Shown: positions 43,757 through 52,402, counted from the first letter of the stretch. The stretch is DNA of 64,000 bases from Polynucleobacter sp. HIN11 (GCF_030297675.1 NZ_AP028142.1:434001-498000), one strand, 5' to 3'. Numbers and translations are program-made. Notes: generated by a model from the letters alone, not told the origin.

Positions 43757-44014
43757 ATGAAACTCTATCTGCGCTTTTTTGCCTCGATTCGGGAGGGCCT
43801 AGGTGTGGCGCAAGAAGAGATTGTGATTCCCGACTCGATCAAAACTATTACAGATCTTCGCGCCTTCTTAACAACGCGAGGCGCGCCGTGGTCCGATGTG
43901 TTGTCTAAGGATCGCGTCTTGCGATGTGCTCTCAATCAGCAAATGGTCAGCGCAGACACCGCTCTATTGGAGGGTGCTGAGATCGCTTTCTTCCCTCCAG
44001 TAACCGGAGGCTGA
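43757..44014 (+). CDS. moaD: Molybdopterin synthase small subunit MoaD
   Basis: An 85-residue ubiquitin-fold protein ending in PVTGG; the terminal Gly-Gly is thiocarboxylated and supplies sulfur to MoaE. moaE begins 1 base after its stop. Confidence 0.94.
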   Translation: MKLYLRFFASIREGLGVAQEEIVIPDSIKTITDLRAFLTTRGAPWSDVLSKDRVLRCALNQQMVSADTALLEGAEIAFFPPVTGG

Positions 44015-44015
44015 A

Positions 44016-44471
44016 ATGCCGGTTCGTATTCAAGAGCGGGATTTTGATCTAACAACTGAAATCGCCAATTTACGAAGTGGTGATGGCACAGTTGGCGCGG
44101 TCGCTATTTTTGTTGGCACGGTTCGAGATTTGAATGATGGTACTGCTGTTCGGCAAATGACCTTAGAGCATTATCCGGGGATGACCGAAGCAGCCTTACA
44201 GTCAATTATTGATCAGGCTAAGGGTCGCTGGGATTTGAATCAAGCCCTGATTATTCATCGGGTCGGTCCCTTGCAGCCGCTCGATCAGATTGTGCTTGTC
44301 GCCGTCACCAGCGCCCACCGTGGCGAAGCCTTTGCTGCATGCGAGTTCATTATGGACTATTTGAAGACGCAGGCACCATTTTGGAAGAAAGAAGATACGC
44401 CAAATGGTTCACGCTGGGTTGATGCCCGTGTTTCAGATGATGCAGCTTTGGCCCGCTGGACTAAGAGCTAG
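44016..44471 (+). CDS. moaE: Molybdopterin synthase large subunit MoaE
   Basis: A 151-residue catalytic subunit that makes molybdopterin with MoaD. GAVAIFVGTVRD, LEHYPGMTEAAL, HRVGPL and CEFIMDYLKTQAPFWKKE are family features, the last containing the active-site lysines. moaA and moaC are not in the window. Its TAG shares a CTAG tetranucleotide with the stop of the convergent GIY-YIG gene. Confidence 0.94.
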   Translation: MPVRIQERDFDLTTEIANLRSGDGTVGAVAIFVGTVRDLNDGTAVRQMTLEHYPGMTEAALQSIIDQAKGRWDLNQALIIHRVGPLQPLDQIVLVAVTSAHRGEAFAACEFIMDYLKTQAPFWKKEDTPNGSRWVDARVSDDAALARWTKS

Positions 44472-44716
44472 GACTGATTACTAAAGAATGCTCTTTTTCG
44501 GGCTCGGGGTAAACGTTTTACGGCACACTCCGCCTTAGAGGCCTCTGAGCGGTCAGGATAGTTCTTTACTTCTAGCAACCTCACTGGCCCCCGTCCGCGC
44601 GTATAGCGTGCACCAATCCCTTGATTGTGTGCAAGGATCCGTCCCTCCAGCTGATTAGTAATGCCTGTGTAATAACTACCATCAGCACATTCGAGTAAGT
44701 AAAGGAACCAAGTCAT
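44468..44716 (-). CDS. Small GIY-YIG nuclease-fold protein (YhbQ-like)
   Basis: An 82-residue single-domain protein: WFLYLLECADGSYYTGIT, HNQGIGARYTRGRGPV and a C-terminal KRLPRARKRAF. This is the UPF0213/YhbQ group, of uncertain role in DNA or RNA metabolism. An in-frame ATG 12 bases upstream is also possible. It is divergent from clpB by about 95 bases. Confidence 0.85.
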   Translation of the reverse strand: MTWFLYLLECADGSYYTGITNQLEGRILAHNQGIGARYTRGRGPVRLLEVKNYPDRSEASKAECAVKRLPRARKRAFFSNQS

Positions 44717-44740
44717 CACACGTTGCATTGAAATAAAAAA

Positions 44741-44768
44741 CTTGAATAATGGGGTTTTACCCCCATAT
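44741..44768 (+). promoter_or_regulatory. sigma32 (heat-shock) promoter of clpB
   Basis: CTTGAAT at 44741-44747 and CCCCATAT at 44761-44768, with 14 bases between CTTGAA and CCCCAT, match the sigma32 consensus almost fully. The transcript would start near 44775 with a leader of about 36 bases. The spacer and -10 also form a small dyad (TGGGG/CCCCCA). Confidence 0.85.
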
Positions 44769-44810
44769 TCTAAGTAGACTTATTAATTGGTAAATAAATT
44801 CATTTAAATC

Positions 44811-47414
44811 ATGCGGATAGATAAATTAACTACTAAATTCCAAGAGGCACTGGGGGATGCACAAAGCCTTGCCCTAAATAACGATAACCAGTTCATTGAG
44901 CCCGAACATTTGCTGCTTGCCATGTTGCGCCAGCAAGATGGAGGCGCGCGTAGCTTATTAACCCGTGCTGGTACTAATGTTACTGGCCTTGAAAAAGCTG
45001 CCGAGGCGATGATCGCTAAATTACCTCAGGTGCAGGGCACTGGGGGTGATGTTCAGGTCGGTCGAACTTTATTAAGCTGGCTCAATCAAACCGAAAAAGA
45101 AGCGAGCAAGCGTGGCGATCAATATATTGCAGGCGAGCTATTCCTATTGGTTTTGGCAGACGATAAAGGTGAGCTTGGCAAAGTAGCTCGTGAGAATGGT
45201 CTGAGCCGCAAGGCCTTGGAGGCCGCAATTGACTTAGTTCGTGGTGGGGAGTCGGTGAACTCAGCTGATGCTGAAGGGCAGCGCGAAGCTCTAAAGAAAT
45301 ACACCCTTGATCTAACCGAGCGTGCTCGACTTGGCAAGCTTGATCCAGTGATCGGCCGTGATGACGAGATTCGTCGCGCGATTCAGATTCTTCAGCGGCG
45401 AAGCAAAAACAACCCGGTCTTAATTGGTGAACCAGGCGTGGGTAAGACCGCCATCGTTGAAGGCCTTGCGCAACGTATTGTGAACGGTGAAGTGCCGGAA
45501 ACTTTAAAAGACAAGCGCGTCTTGGTGTTGGATATGGCGCTGTTACTAGCGGGCGCAAAGTATCGCGGCGAATTCGAAGAGCGTTTAAAAGCCGTTCTTA
45601 ATGATGTGGCAAAAGACGAAGGCCGTACCATTATGTTCATTGATGAAATTCACACCATGGTTGGAGCTGGTAAGGCCGATGGTGCGATGGATGCCGGTAA
45701 TATGTTAAAGCCTGCACTGGCTCGGGGTGAGCTCCACTGTATTGGTGCCACCACGCTTGATGAATATCGTAAATACATTGAAAAAGATGCCGCTCTAGAG
45801 CGTCGCTTCCAAAAAGTGATGGTTGATGAGCCCAGTGTTGAGGCAACGATTGCGATCCTGCGTGGCTTACAAGAGAAATATGAACTGCATCACGGCATTG
45901 AGATTACCGATCCAGCGATTGTGGCTGCAGCTGAGCTTTCACACCGCTACATCACAGATCGTTTTTTGCCGGACAAAGCAATTGATCTTATCGATGAGGC
46001 TGGTTCTCGCATCAAGATGGAAATTGATTCAAAGCCTGAGGTGATGGATAAATTGGATCGCCGTTTGATCCAATTAAAGATCGAGCGTGAAGCGGTAAAG
46101 AAAGAGAAGGACGATGCTTCTAAAAAACGCCTAGACCTCATTGAGGAGGAAATCACCCGTTTGGGTGCCGAGTATGCTGACCTCGAAGAAATTTGGAAGG
46201 CAGAAAAGGGTGCGGCTTTGGGGGCTGCCTCTGTGAAAGAGGAGATTGACCGCGTCAAAGCAGAAATCGCCAAGCTGCAGCGTGAGGGTAAGCTCGAGAA
46301 AGTGGCTGAACTGCAATACGGCAAATTACCGGAGCTTGAACAAAAGCTGAAGTCAGCGGCGGCTGCTGAGGCAAAAGCAGAGCAAAAAGATACAAATCGG
46401 CCGAAACTACTTCGCACTCAAGTTGGCGCCGAAGAGATTGCTGAGGTGGTCTCGCGTGCTACCGGTATTCCTGTTTCAAAAATGATGCAGGGTGAGCGGG
46501 ATAAATTGCTCAAAATGGAAGATCATTTGCACGAACGCGTGGTGGGCCAAGATGAAGCCATTCGTGCGGTATCGGATGCGATTCGTCGCTCGCGCGCGGG
46601 TCTTTCTGAGGAAAATAAACCCTATGGCTCATTTATGTTTTTAGGGCCTACGGGTGTTGGTAAAACAGAGCTATGTAAAGCGCTGGCCGAGTTTTTATTT
46701 GATAGTGATGACCGACTCATTCGAATTGACATGAGTGAGTTCATGGAAAAGCATAGTGTCGCCCGCTTAATTGGCGCACCTCCTGGGTATGTCGGCTATG
46801 AAGAAGGCGGTTATCTCACCGAACAGGTTCGTCGCAAACCCTATAGTGTGATTTTATTTGACGAGATCGAAAAAGCACATCCAGATGTATTTAATGTGTT
46901 GCTACAGGTATTAGACGATGGGCGCTTAACTGATGGTCAGGGTCGCACAGTTGATTTTAAAAATACTGTGATTGTGATGACCAGTAATATTGGCTCTCAT
47001 TTGATCCAGTCCATGACTGGAAAAAATCAAGCTGAGGTGAAGGAGGCAGTTTTTGGCGAACTTAAGAATCATTTCCGTCCTGAGTTCTTAAACCGGGTCG
47101 ATGAGATCGTGGTCTTCCATGGGCTTGATCAAAAGAATATTGCCTCGATTGCAAAAATCCTCTTGCAAAACCTCTCCGAGCGCTTGGCGCGTCTTGATAT
47201 GCAATTGGATATTAGTGATGCCGCGTTGAATAAGTTAGCAGAGGTTGGCTTTGATCCTGTTTTTGGAGCAAGACCACTCAAGCGAGCGATTCAGCAACAT
47301 ATTGAAAATCCAGTATCGAAGATGATCTTAGAGGGTAAATTTGGCCCGCAGGATGTAATTCCGGTGGATGTAGATAAAAAGGGCGATTTCAGCTTTTCTC
47401 GTCTCGTGCATTGA
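44811..47414 (+). CDS. clpB: ATP-dependent disaggregase ClpB
   Basis: An 867-residue hexameric AAA+ chaperone that extracts proteins from aggregates with DnaK. It has a Clp N domain (1-145), the first AAA+ module (GEPGVGKT, Walker B FIDEIHTMVGAG), a coiled-coil middle domain (about 410-535) and the second AAA+ module (GPTGVGKTE, ILFDEIEKAH). It lacks the ClpP-binding loop of ClpA. The sigma32 promoter upstream fits heat-shock control. Confidence 0.97.
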   Translation: MRIDKLTTKFQEALGDAQSLALNNDNQFIEPEHLLLAMLRQQDGGARSLLTRAGTNVTGLEKAAEAMIAKLPQVQGTGGDVQVGRTLLSWLNQTEKEASKRGDQYIAGELFLLVLADDKGELGKVARENGLSRKALEAAIDLVRGGESVNSADAEGQREALKKYTLDLTERARLGKLDPVIGRDDEIRRAIQILQRRSKNNPVLIGEPGVGKTAIVEGLAQRIVNGEVPETLKDKRVLVLDMALLLAGAKYRGEFEERLKAVLNDVAKDEGRTIMFIDEIHTMVGAGKADGAMDAGNMLKPALARGELHCIGATTLDEYRKYIEKDAALERRFQKVMVDEPSVEATIAILRGLQEKYELHHGIEITDPAIVAAAELSHRYITDRFLPDKAIDLIDEAGSRIKMEIDSKPEVMDKLDRRLIQLKIEREAVKKEKDDASKKRLDLIEEEITRLGAEYADLEEIWKAEKGAALGAASVKEEIDRVKAEIAKLQREGKLEKVAELQYGKLPELEQKLKSAAAAEAKAEQKDTNRPKLLRTQVGAEEIAEVVSRATGIPVSKMMQGERDKLLKMEDHLHERVVGQDEAIRAVSDAIRRSRAGLSEENKPYGSFMFLGPTGVGKTELCKALAEFLFDSDDRLIRIDMSEFMEKHSVARLIGAPPGYVGYEEGGYLTEQVRRKPYSVILFDEIEKAHPDVFNVLLQVLDDGRLTDGQGRTVDFKNTVIVMTSNIGSHLIQSMTGKNQAEVKEAVFGELKNHFRPEFLNRVDEIVVFHGLDQKNIASIAKILLQNLSERLARLDMQLDISDAALNKLAEVGFDPVFGARPLKRAIQQHIENPVSKMILEGKFGPQDVIPVDVDKKGDFSFSRLVH

Positions 47415-47419
47415 GTATT

Positions 47420-47448
47420 TTGGCGGATTGGGCGACTGGCGCTAAACT
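47420..47448 (+). promoter_or_regulatory. sigma70 promoter of the MFS gene, 6 bases before the ATG
   Basis: TTGGCG at 47420-47425, a 17-base spacer, TAAACT at 47443-47448, six bases, then ATG. No Shine-Dalgarno is present, so the message could be leaderless. Confidence 0.5.
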
Positions 47449-47454
47449 AGTGCC

Positions 47455-48702
47455 ATGTCGCTTGCCCAAGGCAGTTTTTACTCTAGTGATAACCGTACGA
47501 TTGGCTTGATTAGCCTAGCGCACGGCACCTCTCATTTTTATCATTTAGTTCTACCCCCGCTGTTTCCCTGGCTCAAGATTGAATTCGGCTTGTCGTACGC
47601 CGAACTCGGTTTATTGATGACCGTCTTCTTTGTGGTCTCATGCGTTGTTCAGGCCTCGTCTGGTTTTCTGGTGGATCACAAAGGTGCGCGACCGATTTTA
47701 TTTGTTGGGATTGGATTATTAGCTTTATCTGCAGTGACCTATGCTGTGAGTTCAAGCTATTTGGGGCTGATGATTGGTGCAATTTTGATGGGGTGCGGCA
47801 ATGGTGTTTTTCATCCTGTTGATTACACTCTAATTAATCATAAGATCTCACCAAGACGATTGCCTTATGCGTATTCCTTCCATGGGGTCACTGGTTATCT
47901 GGGTTGGGCTTTGGCCCCAGTCTTCATGGTGGCGATTGCAGAGCTGGCGAACTGGCGAACGGCGATGATGGCGGCAGCCATCTTGGCGCTCTCAGTTCTG
48001 GTATTGCTGTGGTTTAACCGCGATTTGTTAACGGATGATGCAAAAGAGCGTCAGGCTAGTAATTTAGCGAATGCGCGCAAGGAAGACCCGAACCATAGTC
48101 CGTTAGGAACTTTTGATTTCTTAAAGTTACCCGCCGTTTGGCTATGTTGGCTGTTCTTCTTTTTCAGCATGGTGGCGATGTCAGGTATTCAATCATTTGC
48201 CCCTAGTGCCCTGTTTAAGACTTATGAAATCTCGGTTGCCTCCGGAAACTTTTTTCTAACCCTCTTGGCCCTCGGAACTGCTGGTGGCATGCTATTAGGT
48301 GGTTATCTCGCAAGTCGTTTTGCTGCGCCAGAACGTACAGTCGTGATCTGTTTATTTGTTAGTGCACTCATGTCGGTAACTATTGGGGCAGAGTTGGTAT
48401 CAGCTACCATTATTCCAACTCTATTTGTTGTGATCGGGATTGGCTTAGGTATCGCTGCACCATCACGCGATTTAATGATCCGGTCCGCAACGCCACAAGG
48501 CGCCTCTGGTCGAGTCTATGGCATTGTCTACTCAGGTATCGACCTTGGCGCTTCAGTTGGCCCACTCGCTTTTGGTATTTTGCTCGACGCGGGAAGACCC
48601 AATTGGCTCTTCTTAGGGGTTGCCTTTATTCAGTGTTTGATTATCTTTACCGCATTTAAAGTTGCTAGTAAAACCCCTAGTCGACAAACTCAATCTATTT
48701 AA
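47455..48702 (+). CDS. MFS transporter, fosmidomycin-resistance-like group
   Basis: A 415-residue membrane protein with about 12 predicted segments. It starts with a helix containing LISLAHGTSHFYHLVLPPLFP, which resembles the Fsr group of the major facilitator superfamily, and has the loop motif GFLVDHKGARP after helix 2. A long cytoplasmic loop lies near 200-220. The substrate is unknown. It overlaps the convergent hydrolase gene by 8 bases at the 3' end. Confidence 0.85.
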   Translation: MSLAQGSFYSSDNRTIGLISLAHGTSHFYHLVLPPLFPWLKIEFGLSYAELGLLMTVFFVVSCVVQASSGFLVDHKGARPILFVGIGLLALSAVTYAVSSSYLGLMIGAILMGCGNGVFHPVDYTLINHKISPRRLPYAYSFHGVTGYLGWALAPVFMVAIAELANWRTAMMAAAILALSVLVLLWFNRDLLTDDAKERQASNLANARKEDPNHSPLGTFDFLKLPAVWLCWLFFFFSMVAMSGIQSFAPSALFKTYEISVASGNFFLTLLALGTAGGMLLGGYLASRFAAPERTVVICLFVSALMSVTIGAELVSATIIPTLFVVIGIGLGIAAPSRDLMIRSATPQGASGRVYGIVYSGIDLGASVGPLAFGILLDAGRPNWLFLGVAFIQCLIIFTAFKVASKTPSRQTQSI

Positions 48703-49537
48703 TCTCACTGTTTTTCGAGGCTCCGGTCAGAATAATTTCGCGGATAGTCTGCATCACTTCGGATTCTTTACCCCTAAATCCATGTTCGGTAAATGCGTTA
48801 CAGGGGTTACCCTGAAAATTACTTCCTCCAAAAACAGTAATCAATGGAATTCCATACTGATCACTAATCGATTTTGCCCCAGACCATGTTGTTAGATAGC
48901 AAGGATCATCCTTATGATGAATAAAGAATTGGGGGATCCCCGATTTTTTATAGTTGAAATTAATTAATTCGCGATACGAATTTCTTGCATAAGGTTCCGT
49001 AATGGCTGCCGTATGAATTGCCCCAGAGTATGTTTTTGGTTCATATGTGGGCATAAATGATGATGATATGGTTCCCATGCTAGTGCCAACTAGCCATACC
49101 CCTTGAATGGTTGGGTACCTTCTTTTCACTTCGTTGATTAATTTTTGAACATGCGCTTGACGCTCGTTACTTGCCTGATAGCTACTAGAACAGACATCGC
49201 CGCTTTCAGATTGGCAATCAATGGTAAGAATCGCGATTGATTCATCGGCAAGATGACGTCTTGAGCGAATTAAAAAATTTCCACTTAGTTTTGTGCTAAC
49301 CATTGCGCCATTTTCAACAGCCGGTCTAAATACGGAGGGATAGCCTGGCACCAATACAGCTAATCTCGTGTGATTTTTAGAACCGCTTTTGATTGAAAAC
49401 AATCCTGTTTGTTTTGCATCTTTATCTAAATCAACGGTTATTAGTTCTTCCTGTAAGCCGTCTGACGCATTAGGTAACTGTTGTGCATTATTCGCGTTCG
49501 AGAATAAGAAAAGAACGACAAATAAGATTCGGATCAT
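48695..49537 (-). CDS. Exported alpha/beta hydrolase of unknown substrate
   Basis: A 280-residue protein with a signal peptide (MIRILFVVLFLFSNANNAQ). The fold shows VLVPGYPS, the nucleophile elbow GTSMG with Ser153, a likely acid in HHKDDP and a histidine in TEHGFRGKE. Four cysteines in the mature part could form disulfides in the periplasm. I do not recognise a named family. Its coding sequence looks more A+T-rich than the neighbours, and the following 300 bases are more so. No strong ribosome binding site is seen. Confidence 0.75.
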   Translation of the reverse strand: MIRILFVVLFLFSNANNAQQLPNASDGLQEELITVDLDKDAKQTGLFSIKSGSKNHTRLAVLVPGYPSVFRPAVENGAMVSTKLSGNFLIRSRRHLADESIAILTIDCQSESGDVCSSSYQASNERQAHVQKLINEVKRRYPTIQGVWLVGTSMGTISSSFMPTYEPKTYSGAIHTAAITEPYARNSYRELINFNYKKSGIPQFFIHHKDDPCYLTTWSGAKSISDQYGIPLITVFGGSNFQGNPCNAFTEHGFRGKESEVMQTIREIILTGASKNSEIK

Positions 49538-49865
49538 TTTGCTTCTACGTTACATTTTTATAGAAGGATCTTAATACGCGAGAAAGGCCGTTTTATTATT
49601 TTCGCAATATGAAATTCTTCTTTCATAAGATAAAAAACTGAATTTAGGTTAAAACTCGAATAATTTCATTTTCTAATTCCATATTTCATATAGCAAAAAT
49701 TTAATAATAAGTAATTGAATTTAATGATTTAATTTATTTATATATCGCTAGTTAAATTAGTCATTATTAATAAATTACTTTCTAAACTCTTATATAAGAC
49801 ATAAGAGTTTGGGTTTCTCAAGCCCTCGTCGATATCCATTTTTATCGTGAATGAAGGAGAGCAAT
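49538..49865. promoter_or_regulatory. A+T-rich divergent region between the hydrolase gene and aceA
   Basis: About 330 bases without a gene. It is strikingly A+T-rich up to about 49800. Near its right end a 10-base-pair inverted repeat, AAACTCTTAT at 49784-49793 and ATAAGAGTTT at 49801-49810, encloses a second perfect palindrome TCTTATATAAGA (49788-49799). This is a likely operator for aceA. AAGGAG at 49854-49859 is the aceA ribosome binding site. I see no gene or repeat array here. Confidence 0.6.
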
Positions 49866-51164
49866 ATGGTGACTCGTAAAGCAGAAGCAGCAATTATTCA
49901 GAAGGATTGGGACACCAATCCGCGTTGGCAGGGGGTAAAGCGAGGCTACACCGCAGAAGATGTAGTTCGTCTTCGTGGTTCTGTTCGCCCTGAGTACACC
50001 TTAGCAAAACAGGGCGCTGAGAAGTTATGGAATTTGGTGAATAACGAAGCCTATGTAAATTGCTTAGGCGCATTGACCGGTGGTCAGGCCATGCAGCAGG
50101 TAAAGGCTGGTGTTAAAGCAATCTATTTGTCAGGCTGGCAAGTGGCTGCTGATAACAATACTTATGCAGCGATGTATCCCGATCAATCCCTCTACCCAGT
50201 CGATTCGGTGCCTAAAGTTGTTGAGCGGATTAACAATACATTTGAGCGCGCAGACCAAATTCAGTGGTCAAAAGGAATTAATCCAGGCGATCCTGGTTAC
50301 ATCGATTACTTCGCACCCATCGTTGCTGATGCTGAAGCTGGCTTTGGTGGCGTTCTAAATGCCTATGAATTAAGCAAAGCATTAATTAAAAATGGTGCAG
50401 CCGGCGTGCACTTTGAAGATCAATTGTCATCCGTTAAGAAATGCGGACACTTAGGCGGCAAGGTATTGTTGCCGACTCAAGAGTCCGTGCAGAAATTAAT
50501 TGCTGCTCGCTTAGCTGCTGATGTCATGGGCGTGCCAACCATTATTTTGGCAAGAACCGATGCCGAAGCTGCTGATCTATTAACCTCAGATTATGATGAA
50601 AACGATAAACCGTTCTTGACTGGTGAGAGAACACCTGAGGGTTTCTATAAAACTCGTAAAGGGCTCGGACAGGCGATTTCTCGTGGTTTGGCGTATGCAG
50701 AGTATGCCGATATGGTCTGGTGCGAGACTGGCACCCCAGATTTGGATTTTGCTAAAAAGTTTGCTGAGGCTATTCGTGAGAAGTTCCCCGGAAAAATGTT
50801 GGCCTACAACTGCTCGCCGTCGTTTAACTGGAAGAAAAACTTAGATGATGCAACAATTGCTAAGTTCCAGCGCGAGCTAGGTGCGATGGGTTATAAGTAC
50901 CAATTCATCACCTTAGCTGGTATCCACTCGATGTGGTACAACATGTATGACCTTTCACAAGACTATGTCAAGCGTGGTATGACGGCTTATGTTGAGAAGG
51001 TACAAGAGCCCGAGTTTGCAGCAAGAGATCGGGGTTATACCTTTGTTTCACATCAGCAAGAAGTTGGTACTGGCTACTTCGATGACGTTACGACCGTGAT
51101 TCAGGGTGGGAAATCATCAGTAACCGCCTTGACTGGATCGACCGAAGAAGAGCAATTCCATTAA
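49866..51164 (+). CDS. aceA: Isocitrate lyase
   Basis: A 432-residue enzyme splitting isocitrate to glyoxylate and succinate, the first step of the glyoxylate shunt. KKCGHLGG contains the catalytic cysteine, with QDSSLYP-like PDQSLYPVDS and DAEAGFGG also present. The frame has an ATG five codons upstream at 49851, but that ATG forms part of the AAGGAG ribosome binding site of ATG 49866, so 49866 is preferred. Malate synthase is not in the window. Confidence 0.95.
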   Translation: MVTRKAEAAIIQKDWDTNPRWQGVKRGYTAEDVVRLRGSVRPEYTLAKQGAEKLWNLVNNEAYVNCLGALTGGQAMQQVKAGVKAIYLSGWQVAADNNTYAAMYPDQSLYPVDSVPKVVERINNTFERADQIQWSKGINPGDPGYIDYFAPIVADAEAGFGGVLNAYELSKALIKNGAAGVHFEDQLSSVKKCGHLGGKVLLPTQESVQKLIAARLAADVMGVPTIILARTDAEAADLLTSDYDENDKPFLTGERTPEGFYKTRKGLGQAISRGLAYAEYADMVWCETGTPDLDFAKKFAEAIREKFPGKMLAYNCSPSFNWKKNLDDATIAKFQRELGAMGYKYQFITLAGIHSMWYNMYDLSQDYVKRGMTAYVEKVQEPEFAARDRGYTFVSHQQEVGTGYFDDVTTVIQGGKSSVTALTGSTEEEQFH

Positions 51165-51203
51165 TCATTCATCCGTCTAATCGACGGCTAATGCAGTCAT
51201 GGC

Positions 51204-51250
51204 AGGCGCCTTAAGCATCCCCAAAGGGTGACTTAGGCGCCTTTCTGTTT
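51204..51250 (+). terminator. Intrinsic terminator after aceA
   Basis: AGGCGCC plus TTAAG at 51204-51215 pairs with CTTAGGCGCCT at 51232-51242 (one bulge), followed by TTCTGTTTT. The promoter of the next gene overlaps its 3' arm. Confidence 0.75.
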
Positions 51251-51256
51251 TACAGT
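51228..51256 (+). promoter_or_regulatory. Candidate promoter of the HIT gene, 7 bases before the ATG
   Basis: GTGACT at 51228-51233, 17 bases, TACAGT at 51251-51256, seven bases, ATG. There is no Shine-Dalgarno. The -35 lies inside the aceA terminator stem. Confidence 0.45.
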
Positions 51257-51263
51257 AGTAACT

Positions 51264-51692
51264 ATGAATAATTGCATTCTTTGTCAAGACGAGGGCGGGC
51301 ATCTAATATGGCGCGGTGATGATGCCCGCGTTGTTCTGGTCGATGCTCCCGATTTGCCTGGCTATTGCCGGGTAATTTGGAATCGTCATATTGCTGAGAT
51401 GAGTGAGTTATCACGAGTTGAGCGAGAAATCTTGCTGGCCTTGGTGGACGTGGTTGAGTTTGCAGTTCGCCGTGTTATGCGACCCCAAAAAATAAACCTA
51501 GCCTCATTGGGCAATCAAGTTCCGCATCTTCATTGGCATGTGATCCCCCGTTTTGCAGATGATCCATACTTTCCAGAGTCAATTTGGTCGCCAAGGCAGC
51601 GCGACACGGCTGATGCTGTACTGAAGTTGCGACGTGAGCTTGCTAGGGGAATTCCGGAAGCGATTCGATCGGGTATTGCTGACTTAGCTTAA
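51264..51692 (+). CDS. HIT family protein
   Basis: A 142-residue histidine-triad protein: PHLHWHVIPRF is the nucleotide-binding triad (His-x-His-x-His). Such proteins hydrolyse AMP or other nucleotide adducts. CILCQDEGG at the N-terminus could be half of a metal site, but a second pair is not evident. It overlaps the convergent methyltransferase gene by 9 bases. Confidence 0.88.
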   Translation: MNNCILCQDEGGHLIWRGDDARVVLVDAPDLPGYCRVIWNRHIAEMSELSRVEREILLALVDVVEFAVRRVMRPQKINLASLGNQVPHLHWHVIPRFADDPYFPESIWSPRQRDTADAVLKLRRELARGIPEAIRSGIADLA

Positions 51693-52394
51693 GCGTTGGT
51701 AGGCCCAGGCTTGATGAAAGCCATGGGCATCTAGTAAATCTTCCTGATGAAAGCCCGCCTGGCGGGCGAGCGATTGATATTCAGAGGGGCTCAAAGGAAA
51801 GTCATTGGCTCGCACATGCTCAGTAATGCGGGCACGTTCGATGGAGCTGATTGCCACCCAATCATTTTCAACCATGCATAAATATTGATCAAGATAATCA
51901 TCTCGACTTTGTCCATCATTGCGCATCACATCGATCAACACAAACGATCCTGACTGTTTTAAGACTCGAAAGCATTCCTTAAAAAGAGCCAGCTTGGATT
52001 GGTCATTCAAATGATGAATGGCATAACTTGAAAATACTAAATCAAGGGCGCAGTCCGGTATTTGACGAAGTTGCTCAAGCATATCCAGGCAATTTAATTC
52101 CAATTGCGAGGACCAGGGTGCCAAATTAGTTTTAGCAAGCTGCAGCGCTGGTTGTGAAAGATCGCACGCCATGTAGCGTGAGATTTGATTATTCTTAAAA
52201 AGTGCTTGACTGAGAGAGGCGTCTCCGCAACCAAGATCTACTAGAGACAGTGGTTGATCAATTGATTGAATTAGCTGTTGACTTGCATGAACTAATTCGT
52301 GATGAAACATGTAGTTATGCTCAAGTAGTTTTTGATAGGTCGCCCAATTGGAGCGAAATAGAGTAATTGGGTCAGATTCGGCTGCTTGGTTCAT
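51684..52394 (-). CDS. Class I SAM-dependent methyltransferase
   Basis: A 236-residue Rossmann-fold methyltransferase. Motif I is LVDLGCGDASLSQAL, the acidic residue after strand 2 is in YMACDLSQ, and LDLVFSSYAIHHLND is motif IV. The substrate cannot be told. It follows the DUF1841 gene by 8 bases. Confidence 0.82.
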   Translation of the reverse strand: MNQAAESDPITLFRSNWATYQKLLEHNYMFHHELVHASQQLIQSIDQPLSLVDLGCGDASLSQALFKNNQISRYMACDLSQPALQLAKTNLAPWSSQLELNCLDMLEQLRQIPDCALDLVFSSYAIHHLNDQSKLALFKECFRVLKQSGSFVLIDVMRNDGQSRDDYLDQYLCMVENDWVAISSIERARITEHVRANDFPLSPSEYQSLARQAGFHQEDLLDAHGFHQAWAYQRLS

Positions 52395-52402
52395 TGCAAA
52401 AC

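Noticed and set aside
45082..45558. 158-codon open frame opposite clpB
   Set aside because: It overlaps the conserved first AAA+ module and has no ribosome binding site or recognisable domain.
45947..46417. 156-codon open frame opposite clpB
   Set aside because: Ser-rich reverse-frame translation of the coiled-coil middle domain of ClpB, with no independent signals.
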